Source: Glycomyces algeriensis (GTDB lineage Bacteria; Actinomycetota; Actinomycetes; Mycobacteriales; Micromonosporaceae). From it: a stretch of 64,000 nt of DNA. Positions 44,733 through 53,801 of this stretch are shown piece after piece. Made by a program: the position numbers and the translations under genes. Each line of letters begins with the position of its first letter. Positions within the stretch are counted from its first letter, which is position 1. The stretch is from the NCBI RefSeq assembly GCF_027622855.1, contig NZ_JAPZVR010000003.1:459148-523147 (forward strand), written 5' to 3'. The notes below the pieces were generated by a model. That model made no database searches. It was not told the origin of the DNA and saw only the letters and a list, made by a program, of their open reading frames with translations.

Positions 44733-46790
44733 TCAGTGTAGCTCAGCGGTGACCAGCATTCGGACAGCAGCGGCGGTCCATGCGGCGCATTTCGCGGTGT
44801 CGTCCTCCGCGGCCAACGCTTTGGACAGGTGCACGAAATCGCTTGCGGCCCTTTGGAGTCCGACCCGTTTGAGGTCACCGGCGGCGGCCTCGACGCGGCG
44901 GCGGGACGGTTCGCGGGCGCCGCGCAGGCCCTGGTGCGCGAGGTCGGCGCACACGGTGAGCGCGTCGTCGACGGCGGCGGCGACCGGGTCGGTCGCGGCC
45001 GTCGCGCCGGCGGCGGCCAGCTCGGCGGTGTCGTCGCCGGGCGCGAAGTCGGGGACCACGGGGCCGTCCTCGGTGAGGAGCGCGGTGGGCTCGACGATGA
45101 GCACGCCGCGGTGGCGGTGGACGTGCCCGGCCACGGAGGTGACGCCTTTGAGCAGGGCCTTCTCGGCGGCTTCGAGCGCGCCGGGCGCGGCGCCGCTGTG
45201 GGCGACTCGCAGGATCGCCGAGCCGCCCTTCGGGGCGGCGATGCGGGCTTCGAGGCATTGCGAGGCGGGGTCGTAGCCGAGGAGCTCGGCTTCCTCCACG
45301 GCGATCACGCGCAGGGACTCGGCGGCCACGCGCGGGCGCACCAGCACCGGCGGACGGGCCGCGAGGGTTTCGGCGAGCGCGTCGAGGTCGGTGGCGCGCA
45401 GCGAGTCCGGGAGGTCGTTCCAGGCCAGGCCGAGCGGTAGGACCTGGGTCTTCGCGAGGCGGCCGGTGCCGAGCTTGAGCGCGCGGGCGGCCGTGCGGGA
45501 GGCGGCCTCGGTGACCGTGTTGCCCCCGGCCAGCGCGCCGATCTTGCATCCGGCGAGGCGCTTCGCGGCGATCTCGGCGCCGGTGAGGGTGCCGTCCTGC
45601 GGGACGGGCCAGTCGCGCTGGACCGCGAGGACCATGCCGGTCTCGGGCTGGGCCAGGTAGATCTCGAGGGTGCGGGTGTCGCCCGCGGCGGCGACGCGGG
45701 CGCCGAGGCCGGTGAGGCGTACCAGCGTGAGCGGGGTGGCGGCGGCCTCCTCGCTGCCGAGGACCTGGGCGGTCGGGGTGCCGCCCGCGTGGCGGGCGGC
45801 GCGGGCGCGGGCGGGGAGTTCGGCGAGGAGGGCGGCGAAGCGCAGGGGGTCGTAGGCGGCGGAGCGGTCTTCGTAGCGTTCGAGCTGCTCGATGAGGTCG
45901 TCGACGGCGCCGGCGGGCCAGTGGGCGCGGCGGCGGGTGAGGGTCTTGGATTCGCGTTGGAGGGCGGCGCGCAGGACGCCGTCGGCGCCGACCGCGCCGT
46001 CGAGGAGGACCCGTTCGGCGAGGGCGAGGGTGTCGTCGAGGCCGTCGGTGGCGGTGCCGCCGCCGACGCTGACGGTGGTCGGGGGTTCGGGTGCGTCGCT
46101 GTCGGTTGATGCGCTGTCGGCGGAGGCGCTGTCTGGCGCGGCACTGTCTAGGGCGGCACTGTTGAGGGCGGCACTGTCGAGGGCGGCGCGGAAGGCCCAG
46201 ACGGCGAGGACGATCGCGGTGTCGCGGGCGGGGCCGGTGGCGTCGGTGTGGACGTAGCCGAGGCCGGGGACGAGGAACGTGACGGTGGCCGCGGGGAGTT
46301 CGGCGGCGGCGGGGCGGTCGGGTCCGGGCCAGGTGAGGCGGGCGGTGTAGCCGGCGCGGCGGGTCTGCTCGGCGGCTTTGAGGGCGTAGTGGCCGAGGAC
46401 TTCGCGGAGCGCCTCGTCGGTGATGGCGGCCGGGTTCGCGATCGGCTCGGGGGCCGGGTCGGGGGCGGCGTCCGCTTCAGCTTCGACCGGTTCGGTTGCG
46501 GATGCGGCCTGTACACGCTGGTAGGCCAGGACGGCGCCGACGCGGTGGCGGCATTTGCCGGTGGCGCCGCAGGTGCAGGTGGCGGCTTCGAGGCCGCCGG
46601 CGGCCGGGAGGGCGGTTTCGGCGCCGTCGGGGAAGACGGCGGTGAGGGTGCCGTCGTCGGCGAGCGCGACTTCGGGGACGGCCCCGGCGTCGAGGTCCTT
46701 GGCGGCGCGTTTGACGAGGCCCCGGTTGGCCAGGGCCGCCAGGGCGTCCGTGGTGAGGGCGAGGAGGTCGTGCCTGGGTTCCGCGGTCAC
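44733..46790 (-). CDS. SWIM zinc-finger protein (YehQ-like) of the DUF4132-MoxR system
   Basis: A 685-residue protein with an N-terminal SWIM zinc finger: C72-x-C74-x5-C80-x-H82 (TCTCGATGKCRHR). Residues about 195-225 are a low-complexity Ala/Asp/Ser stretch made of five-residue repeats. The rest is helical with no recognised domain. SWIM fingers bind DNA or protein. The start is GTG 46790, overlapping the VWA stop by 4 nt (GTGA), so it is translationally coupled. In E. coli the SWIM protein YehQ likewise accompanies a MoxR ATPase and a VWA protein. It is the last gene of the operon. Confidence 0.85.
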   Translation of the reverse strand: MTAEPRHDLLALTTDALAALANRGLVKRAAKDLDAGAVPEVALADDGTLTAVFPDGAETALPAAGGLEAATCTCGATGKCRHRVGAVLAYQRVQAASATEPVEAEADAAPDPAPEPIANPAAITDEALREVLGHYALKAAEQTRRAGYTARLTWPGPDRPAAAELPAATVTFLVPGLGYVHTDATGPARDTAIVLAVWAFRAALDSAALNSAALDSAAPDSASADSASTDSDAPEPPTTVSVGGGTATDGLDDTLALAERVLLDGAVGADGVLRAALQRESKTLTRRRAHWPAGAVDDLIEQLERYEDRSAAYDPLRFAALLAELPARARAARHAGGTPTAQVLGSEEAAATPLTLVRLTGLGARVAAAGDTRTLEIYLAQPETGMVLAVQRDWPVPQDGTLTGAEIAAKRLAGCKIGALAGGNTVTEAASRTAARALKLGTGRLAKTQVLPLGLAWNDLPDSLRATDLDALAETLAARPPVLVRPRVAAESLRVIAVEEAELLGYDPASQCLEARIAAPKGGSAILRVAHSGAAPGALEAAEKALLKGVTSVAGHVHRHRGVLIVEPTALLTEDGPVVPDFAPGDDTAELAAAGATAATDPVAAAVDDALTVCADLAHQGLRGAREPSRRRVEAAAGDLKRVGLQRAASDFVHLSKALAAEDDTAKCAAWTAAAVRMLVTAELH
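46111..46185 (-). repeat. Five 15-bp tandem repeats inside the SWIM gene
   Basis: Units start at 46111, 46126, 46141, 46156 and 46171; on the plus strand the last three read GCACTGTCTAGGGCG, GCACTGTTGAGGGCG and GCACTGTCGAGGGCG. They keep the frame and encode AALDS-type pentapeptides. Confidence 0.85.
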
Positions 46791-47971
46791 GTGCCGAGCC
46801 TTTCCGCAACGAATTCGACCAGGTGGGAGGGGGTCATGGCGCCCACATGGGCGCCGACGCCGGAGAGGCGGGCGGCCATCTGGTGGTCGTAGATCGGGTT
46901 CGCGTCCTCGTCGAGGGCGGCGAGGCCGAGCACCTGGGTGCCCTGCTCGCACAGCTGCTTGACGAGGTGCACGAGCCGGGCTTCGCTGCCGCCCTCGTAG
47001 AAGTCGCTGATGAGGGCCACGATGGAGCGGCGCGGGTTGTCGATGAGCCCGGCGCCGTACTCGACGGCGCGGGCGATGTCGGTGCCGCCGCCGAGCTGCA
47101 CCTTCATGAGCAGTTCCACCGGGTCGTCCACATCGGAGGTCATGTCGACCACCGAGGTGTCGAACGCGATGAGGTGGGTCTTCAGGCCCGGGAGGGCGTG
47201 CAGGCAGGCGGCGGTGACGGCCGAGTGGATCACCGAGCCGGTCATGGACCCCGACTGGTCGACCAGGAGCACGAGCTGCCACTGCTCGAGCCGTTTCGAG
47301 GTGCGCGAATGGAACTGCGGGCGCTCGATGGCGACGCGGCGCTCCTCGGGCTGGTAGTGCTTGAGGTTGGCGCGCAGCGTGCGCTTGAGGTCGAAGTCGC
47401 GGGCGCGCCGGTGCCAGCTGGGCTTGCGGGTGCGGCTGCCGGTGAAGACGGTGCGCACCTGCACCGAGAGCTTCTCGACGAGGCGCTGCACGACCTCCTC
47501 GACGATGCGGCGGGCCGCGGCGAGCACCTGCGGGTTCATGAGGTGCTTGGTGCGCAGGACGGCTTTGAGGAGCGACGGGCTGGGCTCGATGCGCTCCAGC
47601 ACGTCCGGGTTGGTGAGGACGTCGTTGATCTTGTAGCGTTCGATCGCGTCGCGTTCGAGCCGCTCGATGGTCTCCTTCGGGAAGAGCCGGTGGATGCCGT
47701 CGAGCCAGTCCACAGTGGTGAGCTGCGAGGGCGAGTCGTCCGCGCCGCGCTGGCCGTCGCTGCGGGCGCCGCCGCGGCGCACGCCGCGCTTGCCGAGGTC
47801 GTCGTCGCGGCTGTAGAGCCAGTCGAGGGCGGCGTCGCGCTGGGCGTTCTCGGCGCTGAGGCCGCCGGTGCAGCTCTCGGCGGCGGGCCCGAGGATGAGC
47901 CGCCACCGTTCGAGGTCGGCACCGCTCGGCTGGGCACCTTGCTGCTGGGCGCTGCTGTGCTGGTCCCCCAT
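46787..47971 (-). CDS. VWA (MIDAS) domain protein, YehP/CoxE-like
   Basis: A 394-residue protein. The N-terminal half is helical and Arg-rich (KRGVRRGGARSDGQRG at about 61-76). The C-terminal half is a von Willebrand A domain starting near 230: LVLLVDQSGSM gives the MIDAS DxSxS (D238, S240, S242), GGGTD gives T297, and LISDFYEGG gives the third loop. VWA partners of MoxR ATPases dock substrates through the metal site. The start ATG 47971 shares a base with the DUF5682 stop (TGATG), and its own stop overlaps the SWIM gene. Confidence 0.9.
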   Translation of the reverse strand: MGDQHSSAQQQGAQPSGADLERWRLILGPAAESCTGGLSAENAQRDAALDWLYSRDDDLGKRGVRRGGARSDGQRGADDSPSQLTTVDWLDGIHRLFPKETIERLERDAIERYKINDVLTNPDVLERIEPSPSLLKAVLRTKHLMNPQVLAAARRIVEEVVQRLVEKLSVQVRTVFTGSRTRKPSWHRRARDFDLKRTLRANLKHYQPEERRVAIERPQFHSRTSKRLEQWQLVLLVDQSGSMTGSVIHSAVTAACLHALPGLKTHLIAFDTSVVDMTSDVDDPVELLMKVQLGGGTDIARAVEYGAGLIDNPRRSIVALISDFYEGGSEARLVHLVKQLCEQGTQVLGLAALDEDANPIYDHQMAARLSGVGAHVGAMTPSHLVEFVAERLGT

Positions 47972-50238
47972 CAGGACTCTCCTCCGAATACGAGGTCTTC
48001 GCGGGCGAGGGCGGTCTCGACGCGGGCTTCGAGGGCCATGGCGGACGCCATGACCACCGGGTTCACCGCGAGCTTCCTGGTGAGGTCGCGGGCGTCGCCG
48101 CCGCCTCGGGCGGCGACGAGGCGTTCGGCGATGAGGCCCCGCTCGCGGGGCGGGAACATCGCGAAGGCCTGGCGCAGTGCGGGCAGCGCGATGAGGAACT
48201 CGTCCTCGTTGAGGTCCGCCACGAGTTCGTCCACTGCGGACACCACGCCCTGCTCCTCTGCGAGGACCTCTTCGCGGGCGACGGCGAAGAGCCCGGCGAG
48301 CCAGTCGCCGAGTCGGACCGGGTCGGCCACGCCCTCGGCGGCTTCGGCCGCGTTCGCGGGCGCGCCGAGCGCCCAGGCGAGGCCGAGGGCCGCGCCGCGC
48401 AGGTCGGGCGGGGCGAGGCCGTCGGTCGCGATGCGCTGGGCGGCAGCGGCGACGGACCTCGCCGGCGGTGTGAGCCCTGGCGCGTGGCGCACGGCGTCGC
48501 GCAAGGCGCGCATCGCGCTGAGGCGGCCGAGGTCGGCCGGGCCGGGCCCGGCGTGGAGGCCTTCGGCGAGCCACAGGATGCGGTGCGCGCACGCGGTGAC
48601 GACGGCGGCGTACAGGTCGCTGCCGGCCGTGCCGAAGAGGTGGTCGTGGCGCCACAGCGCGAGCACGGTCGCCAGCGCGGGGCCGACCTCGCCGAGGTCG
48701 CCGCTGTCGTCCACGGCCGCTTCGACGGACGCGCCGAGCCGGTCGGTCAGGTGCGCCCGGCCGCACAGGGCGGCGTCGAAGAGCAGGGCGGCCAGGGCGT
48801 CGAGCGCCCCTTCGGCGTCGGCGCGCTGCTCGAGCACGGTCTGGGCGGCGTCGCCGAGCGTCGCGCCGAGCGCGCCGGACTCGATGAGCACCGGCAGGCG
48901 GTCGGCGCTCGGCCTGAGCGACCAGTGCTCCTCGGCCGTGACGTCCGCGCCGGCCGTGGGGCCGCTGTCGCGGCGGACCCCCGGGAGGCGCAGCAGCCGC
49001 ATGCAGTGCAGGGCGCGGCTGCGCTCGAGGTCCTTCGGTTTGGCCAGGTCGAGGCGGAGTGCGCCTTCGCCGTCGAGGCCCAGGCGGGCCATCTCGGCTT
49101 CGGCGTCGTCCACGAGCGGCGGCCGGGGCGTGTCCGGGTGGAGGCGGCCCACGCGCTCGCCGGTGAGGGCCGCGGTCATCTCGACGACCACGGGATGCGT
49201 TCCGGCCGTGAGGGAGCCGCGGCGCGTCCACGGCAGGGGCTGCTCGAGGTCGTCGCTGATGAGGGCGCTGGCGAGGCCGTCGAGGAGGTCGGTGCGGCCG
49301 GGCCGCCCGTGGCCGCGCAGGCGCGCCAGGCCCTCGGTGAGGCTCCGCGCGCCGATGAGGTCCGAAGTGGAGACGTGGAGGCCGCGTTCGCGCAGGCGGA
49401 GGGTGATCCGCTGCACGAGCGTGGCCGCGGCCTCCTCGGGCCCGGCCTCCCAGAGGCGCTGGTAGTACTCGGGCGAGGGCATCCCGGACTGGTACCCGGC
49501 GAACGCGTCGAGGCGTTTGAACGAGTAGGGCACGAGGTAGCCGCCGGTCTCGGTGTTTTCGGGCGGCTCGGGGAGGGCCGGGGGCGCGGCGTCGCCCGAC
49601 TCGGCGAGGCGGCGCAGCGCGGGGGCGTGGAAGCCGCCGCAGACCACGAGCACCGGTCCGTCGGTCTCGGCGAGGGTGGACCGGATCCATTGGGCCATAT
49701 ACGCTTCGCGCGCGTTGTCGTGACCGTCCGCGTCGGCCTCGCCGCGCACGAGGTCGAAGTAGTGGTCGAGCCGCTCGGCCAGTCCTTCGGTCTCGGCGAC
49801 CTCGACGAGGTGGTCCCACAGGGCGTCCACATTGTCCACCGCGAACTCGCGGCAGAGCAGGTCGGTCGCGTCGGTGTACCGGCGCTCGGCGTCCGAGTAG
49901 CGGTTCTCGACGCCGTCGAAGGCCCGGTGCCAGGCGGGGAGGTCGATGAACCGCACCTCGGCGCCCGAGCGGCGGCCCTCGGTGAGGGCGACCCACTCGG
50001 GCGAGTAGTCGCACATCGGCGCCCACGTGCGCCGCACCGACAGGTCGGTGCTCGCGTACGAGTAGATCGCCACGGGCAGTTCGTGCTCCAGGGCGAGCTC
50101 GCCGAGGCGATGGTTGAAGTCCGCCGGGCCCTCGATGAGCACGGCGGCGGGCCGCAGCTCCGCGATGCGCGCGGCGACGAGGCGGGCGCAGGCGGGCGAG
50201 TGGTGCCGCACGCCCTGGACGTGGAGGCGCTCGATCAT
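47971..50238 (-). CDS. DUF5682-family protein (YehM-like)
   Basis: A 755-residue protein of unknown activity. The N-terminal 250 residues show GVRHHSPACARLVAARI, VLIEGPADFNH, VRFIDLPAWHRAF, EAYMAQWIRS and VLVVCGGFHAPAL, a pattern of conserved His, Glu and Asp that suggests an enzyme of the EreA/TraB-like type, but this is only a resemblance. The remaining 500 residues are helical. The start ATG 50238 overlaps the MoxR stop (ATGA). In MoxR-VWA loci this family lies between the two, as here. Confidence 0.85.
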   Translation of the reverse strand: MIERLHVQGVRHHSPACARLVAARIAELRPAAVLIEGPADFNHRLGELALEHELPVAIYSYASTDLSVRRTWAPMCDYSPEWVALTEGRRSGAEVRFIDLPAWHRAFDGVENRYSDAERRYTDATDLLCREFAVDNVDALWDHLVEVAETEGLAERLDHYFDLVRGEADADGHDNAREAYMAQWIRSTLAETDGPVLVVCGGFHAPALRRLAESGDAAPPALPEPPENTETGGYLVPYSFKRLDAFAGYQSGMPSPEYYQRLWEAGPEEAAATLVQRITLRLRERGLHVSTSDLIGARSLTEGLARLRGHGRPGRTDLLDGLASALISDDLEQPLPWTRRGSLTAGTHPVVVEMTAALTGERVGRLHPDTPRPPLVDDAEAEMARLGLDGEGALRLDLAKPKDLERSRALHCMRLLRLPGVRRDSGPTAGADVTAEEHWSLRPSADRLPVLIESGALGATLGDAAQTVLEQRADAEGALDALAALLFDAALCGRAHLTDRLGASVEAAVDDSGDLGEVGPALATVLALWRHDHLFGTAGSDLYAAVVTACAHRILWLAEGLHAGPGPADLGRLSAMRALRDAVRHAPGLTPPARSVAAAAQRIATDGLAPPDLRGAALGLAWALGAPANAAEAAEGVADPVRLGDWLAGLFAVAREEVLAEEQGVVSAVDELVADLNEDEFLIALPALRQAFAMFPPRERGLIAERLVAARGGGDARDLTRKLAVNPVVMASAMALEARVETALAREDLVFGGES

Positions 50239-51332
50239 CCCGGCAGCAGGTTCCGCGCCTGGTAGAGCGACTCCCAGTGCGGGCCTTTGCGTTTGGGGGC
50301 CTTCTGCTCGAGGTAGCGGCGCAGGCGCGCGAGGTCCTCGGCGTTGTCCTTCGCCGCGGCCCCGGCCATGCAGTCCACGATGTCCCCGGCGACGGCGGTG
50401 CCGCCGCGCAGGTACCAGGCCTTGATGCCCACGGCGTGCGCGACCGAGACGGCCTCGGCGGTGGACATGACCGCCTGCGGGCGGCCCGAGTTCGCGTCCC
50501 CGGTGCGCAGGTCGCGGAAGACCCGCACGAGCACTTCGAGCACGTCTCGCGACGGCGGCGCGGGCACGCCCGAGCGCGCCAGGGCCGCCGAGGACTCGGC
50601 CTCGACCAGGTCGAGCTCGGTCTTGAAGTCGGCGATCGGGAAGACCGTCTCGAAGTTGAAGCGGCGCTTGAGGGCCGCGCTCATCTCGTTCACGCCGCGG
50701 TCGCGGGTGTTGGCGGTCGCGATGATGTTGAAGCCCTCGCGGGCGAAGACCATCGAGTCGCCTTCGAGCTCGGGGATGGCGAGCACGCGGTCGGACAGGG
50801 GCGAGAGCAGCGAGTCCTGCACCTCGAGCGGGCAGCGGGTGATCTCCTCGAAGCGCACGACCCGGCCCTCGGCCATGCCCCGCAGCAGCGGCGCGGGCAC
50901 GAGGGCGCGCTCGGTGGGGCCCTCCGAGACGAGCAGCGAGTAGTTCCAGGAGTAGGCGATCTGGTCCTCCGTGGTGGAGGCGCCGCCCTGGATCGTGAGG
51001 GTCGAGTCGCCGGAGACGGCGGCCGCGATGAGCTCGGACAGCAGCGACTTCGCCGTGCCGGGCTCGCCGACGAGCATGAGGCCGCGGTTGGTGGCGAGCG
51101 TGACGAGCGCGCGGTCGATGAGCGAGGGGTCGCCCACGAACTTGCGGCTGATGCCGCGCGACTCGTCGCCCACGATGAACGTGCGGGCGGCCTGGAGGCT
51201 CAGGGCCCACCCGGGCGGGCGGGGTGACTCGTCCTCGGCGGCGAGCTTCGCGAGCTCGGTCGCATAGCGTTGCTCGGCGGGCGGGCGCTGGACTTTCGGC
51301 GCGGCGGCGGTGCTCACAAGATCGTTGGTCAT
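50235..51332 (-). CDS. MoxR-type AAA+ ATPase, YehL-like
   Basis: A 365-residue AAA+ ATPase. Walker A is GEPGTAKS at 89-96, Walker B VVRFEE at 158-163, sensor 1 IATANTRD near 204-211, and the arginine finger region is RRFNFETVFPI. MoxR ATPases remodel targets together with VWA proteins. It starts 13 nt after the first DUF4132 gene ends, with no promoter motif of its own, so it is probably read from the DUF4132 promoter at 53566-53587. It is translationally coupled to the DUF5682 gene. Confidence 0.92.
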   Translation of the reverse strand: MTNDLVSTAAAPKVQRPPAEQRYATELAKLAAEDESPRPPGWALSLQAARTFIVGDESRGISRKFVGDPSLIDRALVTLATNRGLMLVGEPGTAKSLLSELIAAAVSGDSTLTIQGGASTTEDQIAYSWNYSLLVSEGPTERALVPAPLLRGMAEGRVVRFEEITRCPLEVQDSLLSPLSDRVLAIPELEGDSMVFAREGFNIIATANTRDRGVNEMSAALKRRFNFETVFPIADFKTELDLVEAESSAALARSGVPAPPSRDVLEVLVRVFRDLRTGDANSGRPQAVMSTAEAVSVAHAVGIKAWYLRGGTAVAGDIVDCMAGAAAKDNAEDLARLRRYLEQKAPKRKGPHWESLYQARNLLPG

Positions 51333-51345
51333 GGCGGCTTTCTGC

Positions 51346-53532
51346 TCAGTGGTGGAGGCCGGTGGCGCGGCCGAGGCCGGCGAGGATCTCGGCGACGAGG
51401 ACGGGGTCGAGGGCGTCGCCGCGCAGCGTGGGGACGCCGCGGCGGCGGTTCCTGGTGGGTGCGAACCAGACCCAGAGGACGCGGTGGCGGCCTTCGGGGT
51501 CGGGTTCACGGTAGTCGGGGCTCGGATCGATCTCGGCGAGGAGGTGCGCGTTCTGGACGACCTCGCGGCTGGCGTCGTTCAGGGCCTCGAGCGGGAGTTC
51601 GCGGTCGAAGAGGTAGGTCCGGCCGCCGTCCCATTCGGACTCGGAGTCGCCGGTCCAGTGCAGCCGCTTCCAATCGAGCACCTCGCTCAGCGCGCCGAAG
51701 GTCGCGGTCGCACCCGAGAAGCGTTCGAGGATGCCGGTGTGCGCCTCCTCGGGGGTGAGCGTCAGCGCCGGGCGGGCGAGCTGGTCGAACGGCTGCAGGA
51801 TCTCGTAGTCGGCGAAGACCTCGGTCCACTGCGGCACGTCGTCGCCGAGCAGCACGGGGTGCGCGAGGCGGACGCGGGCGCCGTCGAGGAGGTCGAGCGG
51901 CTTGTCGTCCACGTCCGCGAAGCTGCCGTCCTCGGCGAGGCGGAACGCGCGGGTCCCCGTGGCGGTCTCACCGATCCAGAGGAGGCCGCGGGCGAGCGCG
52001 GCGAGGACGGGGTGGGCGGTGAGGTGCGCGAACTCGTCGGGCTGCCAGATGCGGCTGGTCAGCATCGCGTCCTTGAGGCGCCCGCTCTGGAACTCGCGTT
52101 CGGCGGCGAGGTCCTTGGTGAGCGTGCGGAAGCGGGCGAGGGACGCCGCGGCGGTCTCGGCGTCGTCGCGGACGCCGGGGCGCGGCGGGCGGGCGCGGAT
52201 CCTGCCGTCGGCGTCGGCGACGCGGAGGTTGAGCCGGTCGTCCGCCTTGACATGGAAGACGCGCGGTCCGAAGTCGAGCGTGAGCCCGGCCGGGTCGTCG
52301 AGGCCCAGCGTGGGGGCGACGCCGTCGGCGAACGGTTCCACGTCGAATCCGGCGCGGTCCGCCAAGGCGGCGGCGTGCGCTGCCGCGAGCTTCCGGACCG
52401 AGGCGTGGAGCTTGCCGCGCGAGAGGCGGTACAGCGCAGGGAAAGCCGTGTCGGCCGGGAAGGCCGCGAGGGTCTCGAGCCCGAGTCCGGTCTGCGCGAG
52501 GTTCCGCGCCCCTGACTTCTTGACCTGGGCCTCGAGCAGTACGGCGGCCTCGGGACCGCCGAAGCGCGCGAGCTGGCCGACGGTCCAGTCCGTGAACCGG
52601 TACCGCTGCGCCATGGCGAGTGAGAAGCGCGTGAGCGACGCGGCGTCGCAGGCTTCGGCGACGGCGTCGACCGCGGGGTACGGGGTGCGCGGGGACCACT
52701 GCGAGAGGACCGCGATGAGGTGCGAGACGGCGCTGGCCGGCAGGACCGCCGCCCGGTCGGCGGTGAGGACGCGCGGGAGCAGGTCCTGGGCGTAAATCGA
52801 GCCGGCGGTCGGGTTGTTCAGCAGCGGCCGGTCGGGGTAGTCCGCGAGCACGGCGGTGACGCCTTCGACCGCTTCGGGGCCGTGGGACTCGGCGCGGCGG
52901 ATGACGGCCTCGGGGCCGTACCGCCAGGCGAGGAGCCGGAGCGCGCCGCGGGCGGTGGTGCGCTGGTAGCCCTTGGCGCCGAAGGCTTCCGGCACGAGGA
53001 GCGGCACCGCGTGGAGGCCGTGGCGGTCGAACCAGTCGAGGCCGGGGCCGCGCCCGGCGTCGAGGCGGAGGCACCAGTGCGCGGCGGCCGCGGCGGCCGG
53101 AGTGCTGCGGATCGCGAGGAGGGCGCGGCCGAGCCCTGGGGAGTTCTTGATGCTCGCGACGGCCTCGTCCGCGAAGCGCGGCCCGCCGCGGGCGAGTTGG
53201 GAGAGGAGGCCGTGCTCGAATCTCCATTCGGGACGGTAGCTCAAGAGGCGGTCCCCCACCGAGTCGTCCCAGTAGGTCTCGGGGTCCCATTCGACGGCGT
53301 CCGGTTCGAGGGCCATGGCGCGCTCGAACTCGCCGGGGCGGCCGACGAGCTGCGGCGCGGGGACCTTGAGGCCGGGGATCTCGCGGGGCGGCCGGCTCCT
53401 GCGCGGTTCGGCCCAGGGCGGGCTGACGAGCACCTTCGGCAGGTCCGCAAGCGCCGCGACCGGGAGGCCGGACGGCGCCGACTCGTCGGCAGCGTCGGAT
53501 CGCTTGTCTTGGGGCGCAAGGAGATCGGTCAT
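51346..53532 (-). CDS. DUF4132 protein, short form, heading the MoxR operon
   Basis: A 728-residue DUF4132 (MolR/YehI-type) protein. The C-terminal signature is clear: RLAHPVLLGDDVPQWTEVFADYEILQPFDQLARP, preceded by LTLDFGPRVFHVKAD and SGRLKDAMLTSRIWQPDEF. Relative to the other three copies it lacks most of the N-terminal region and about 350-390 residues in total. Helical repeat-like segments fill residues 90-420. No catalytic motif is known for the family. The start ATG 53532 is 27 nt after the predicted transcription start. It is separated from the next copy by a terminator, so it begins an independent operon with MoxR. Confidence 0.88.
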   Translation of the reverse strand: MTDLLAPQDKRSDAADESAPSGLPVAALADLPKVLVSPPWAEPRRSRPPREIPGLKVPAPQLVGRPGEFERAMALEPDAVEWDPETYWDDSVGDRLLSYRPEWRFEHGLLSQLARGGPRFADEAVASIKNSPGLGRALLAIRSTPAAAAAAHWCLRLDAGRGPGLDWFDRHGLHAVPLLVPEAFGAKGYQRTTARGALRLLAWRYGPEAVIRRAESHGPEAVEGVTAVLADYPDRPLLNNPTAGSIYAQDLLPRVLTADRAAVLPASAVSHLIAVLSQWSPRTPYPAVDAVAEACDAASLTRFSLAMAQRYRFTDWTVGQLARFGGPEAAVLLEAQVKKSGARNLAQTGLGLETLAAFPADTAFPALYRLSRGKLHASVRKLAAAHAAALADRAGFDVEPFADGVAPTLGLDDPAGLTLDFGPRVFHVKADDRLNLRVADADGRIRARPPRPGVRDDAETAAASLARFRTLTKDLAAEREFQSGRLKDAMLTSRIWQPDEFAHLTAHPVLAALARGLLWIGETATGTRAFRLAEDGSFADVDDKPLDLLDGARVRLAHPVLLGDDVPQWTEVFADYEILQPFDQLARPALTLTPEEAHTGILERFSGATATFGALSEVLDWKRLHWTGDSESEWDGGRTYLFDRELPLEALNDASREVVQNAHLLAEIDPSPDYREPDPEGRHRVLWVWFAPTRNRRRGVPTLRGDALDPVLVAEILAGLGRATGLHH

Positions 53533-53565
53533 GACCGGCTTTCGGGAGGCGGTGGTGTCATGGAG

Positions 53566-53587
53566 AGCATAGGAGGACGGTGCGACA
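53566..53587 (-). promoter_or_regulatory. Promoter of the DUF4132-MoxR-DUF5682-VWA-SWIM operon
   Basis: Minus strand: TGTCGCACC (53587-53579), 7 bp, TATGCT (53571-53566). Same layout as the uvrA promoter and those of the other DUF4132 genes. The predicted start is 53559, giving a 27-nt leader. Confidence 0.68.
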
Positions 53588-53604
53588 CGGCTGCGGCCCA
53601 CCGC

Positions 53605-53620
53605 GTTCGAACAAAGGCCG
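53605..53620 (-). promoter_or_regulatory. Upstream element shared with uvrA
   Basis: CGGCCTTTGTTCGAAC on the minus strand, 15/16 identical to 10713-10728 and at the same 17-bp distance from the TGTCGNACC box. The intervening 17 bp differ, which favours a conserved binding site over a simple duplication. Confidence 0.55.
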
Positions 53621-53710
53621 GGCCGGCGGATCCGGTTGGGGCGGAACCCGAGTCCATTCGTTCGGTCGCCTTGCCGGTGGACGGCTCGCAATCCTCACCG
53701 GAACCGCGAA

Positions 53711-53747
53711 GGGGCCTCTGCACGCCCGTCGGGTGTGCAGAGGCCCC
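53711..53747 (-). terminator. Terminator between two DUF4132 genes
   Basis: A perfect 13-bp stem (GGGGCCTCTGCAC and complement) with an 11-nt loop lies 54 nt after the stop of the 53802-57122 gene on the minus strand and upstream of the next copy's promoter. It insulates the MoxR operon. Confidence 0.75.
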
Positions 53748-53801
53748 GGCCTTTCGGTTGCACTGGAGAGGCACTGACGCGATGGCCCGGAGACGCGCGG
53801 G

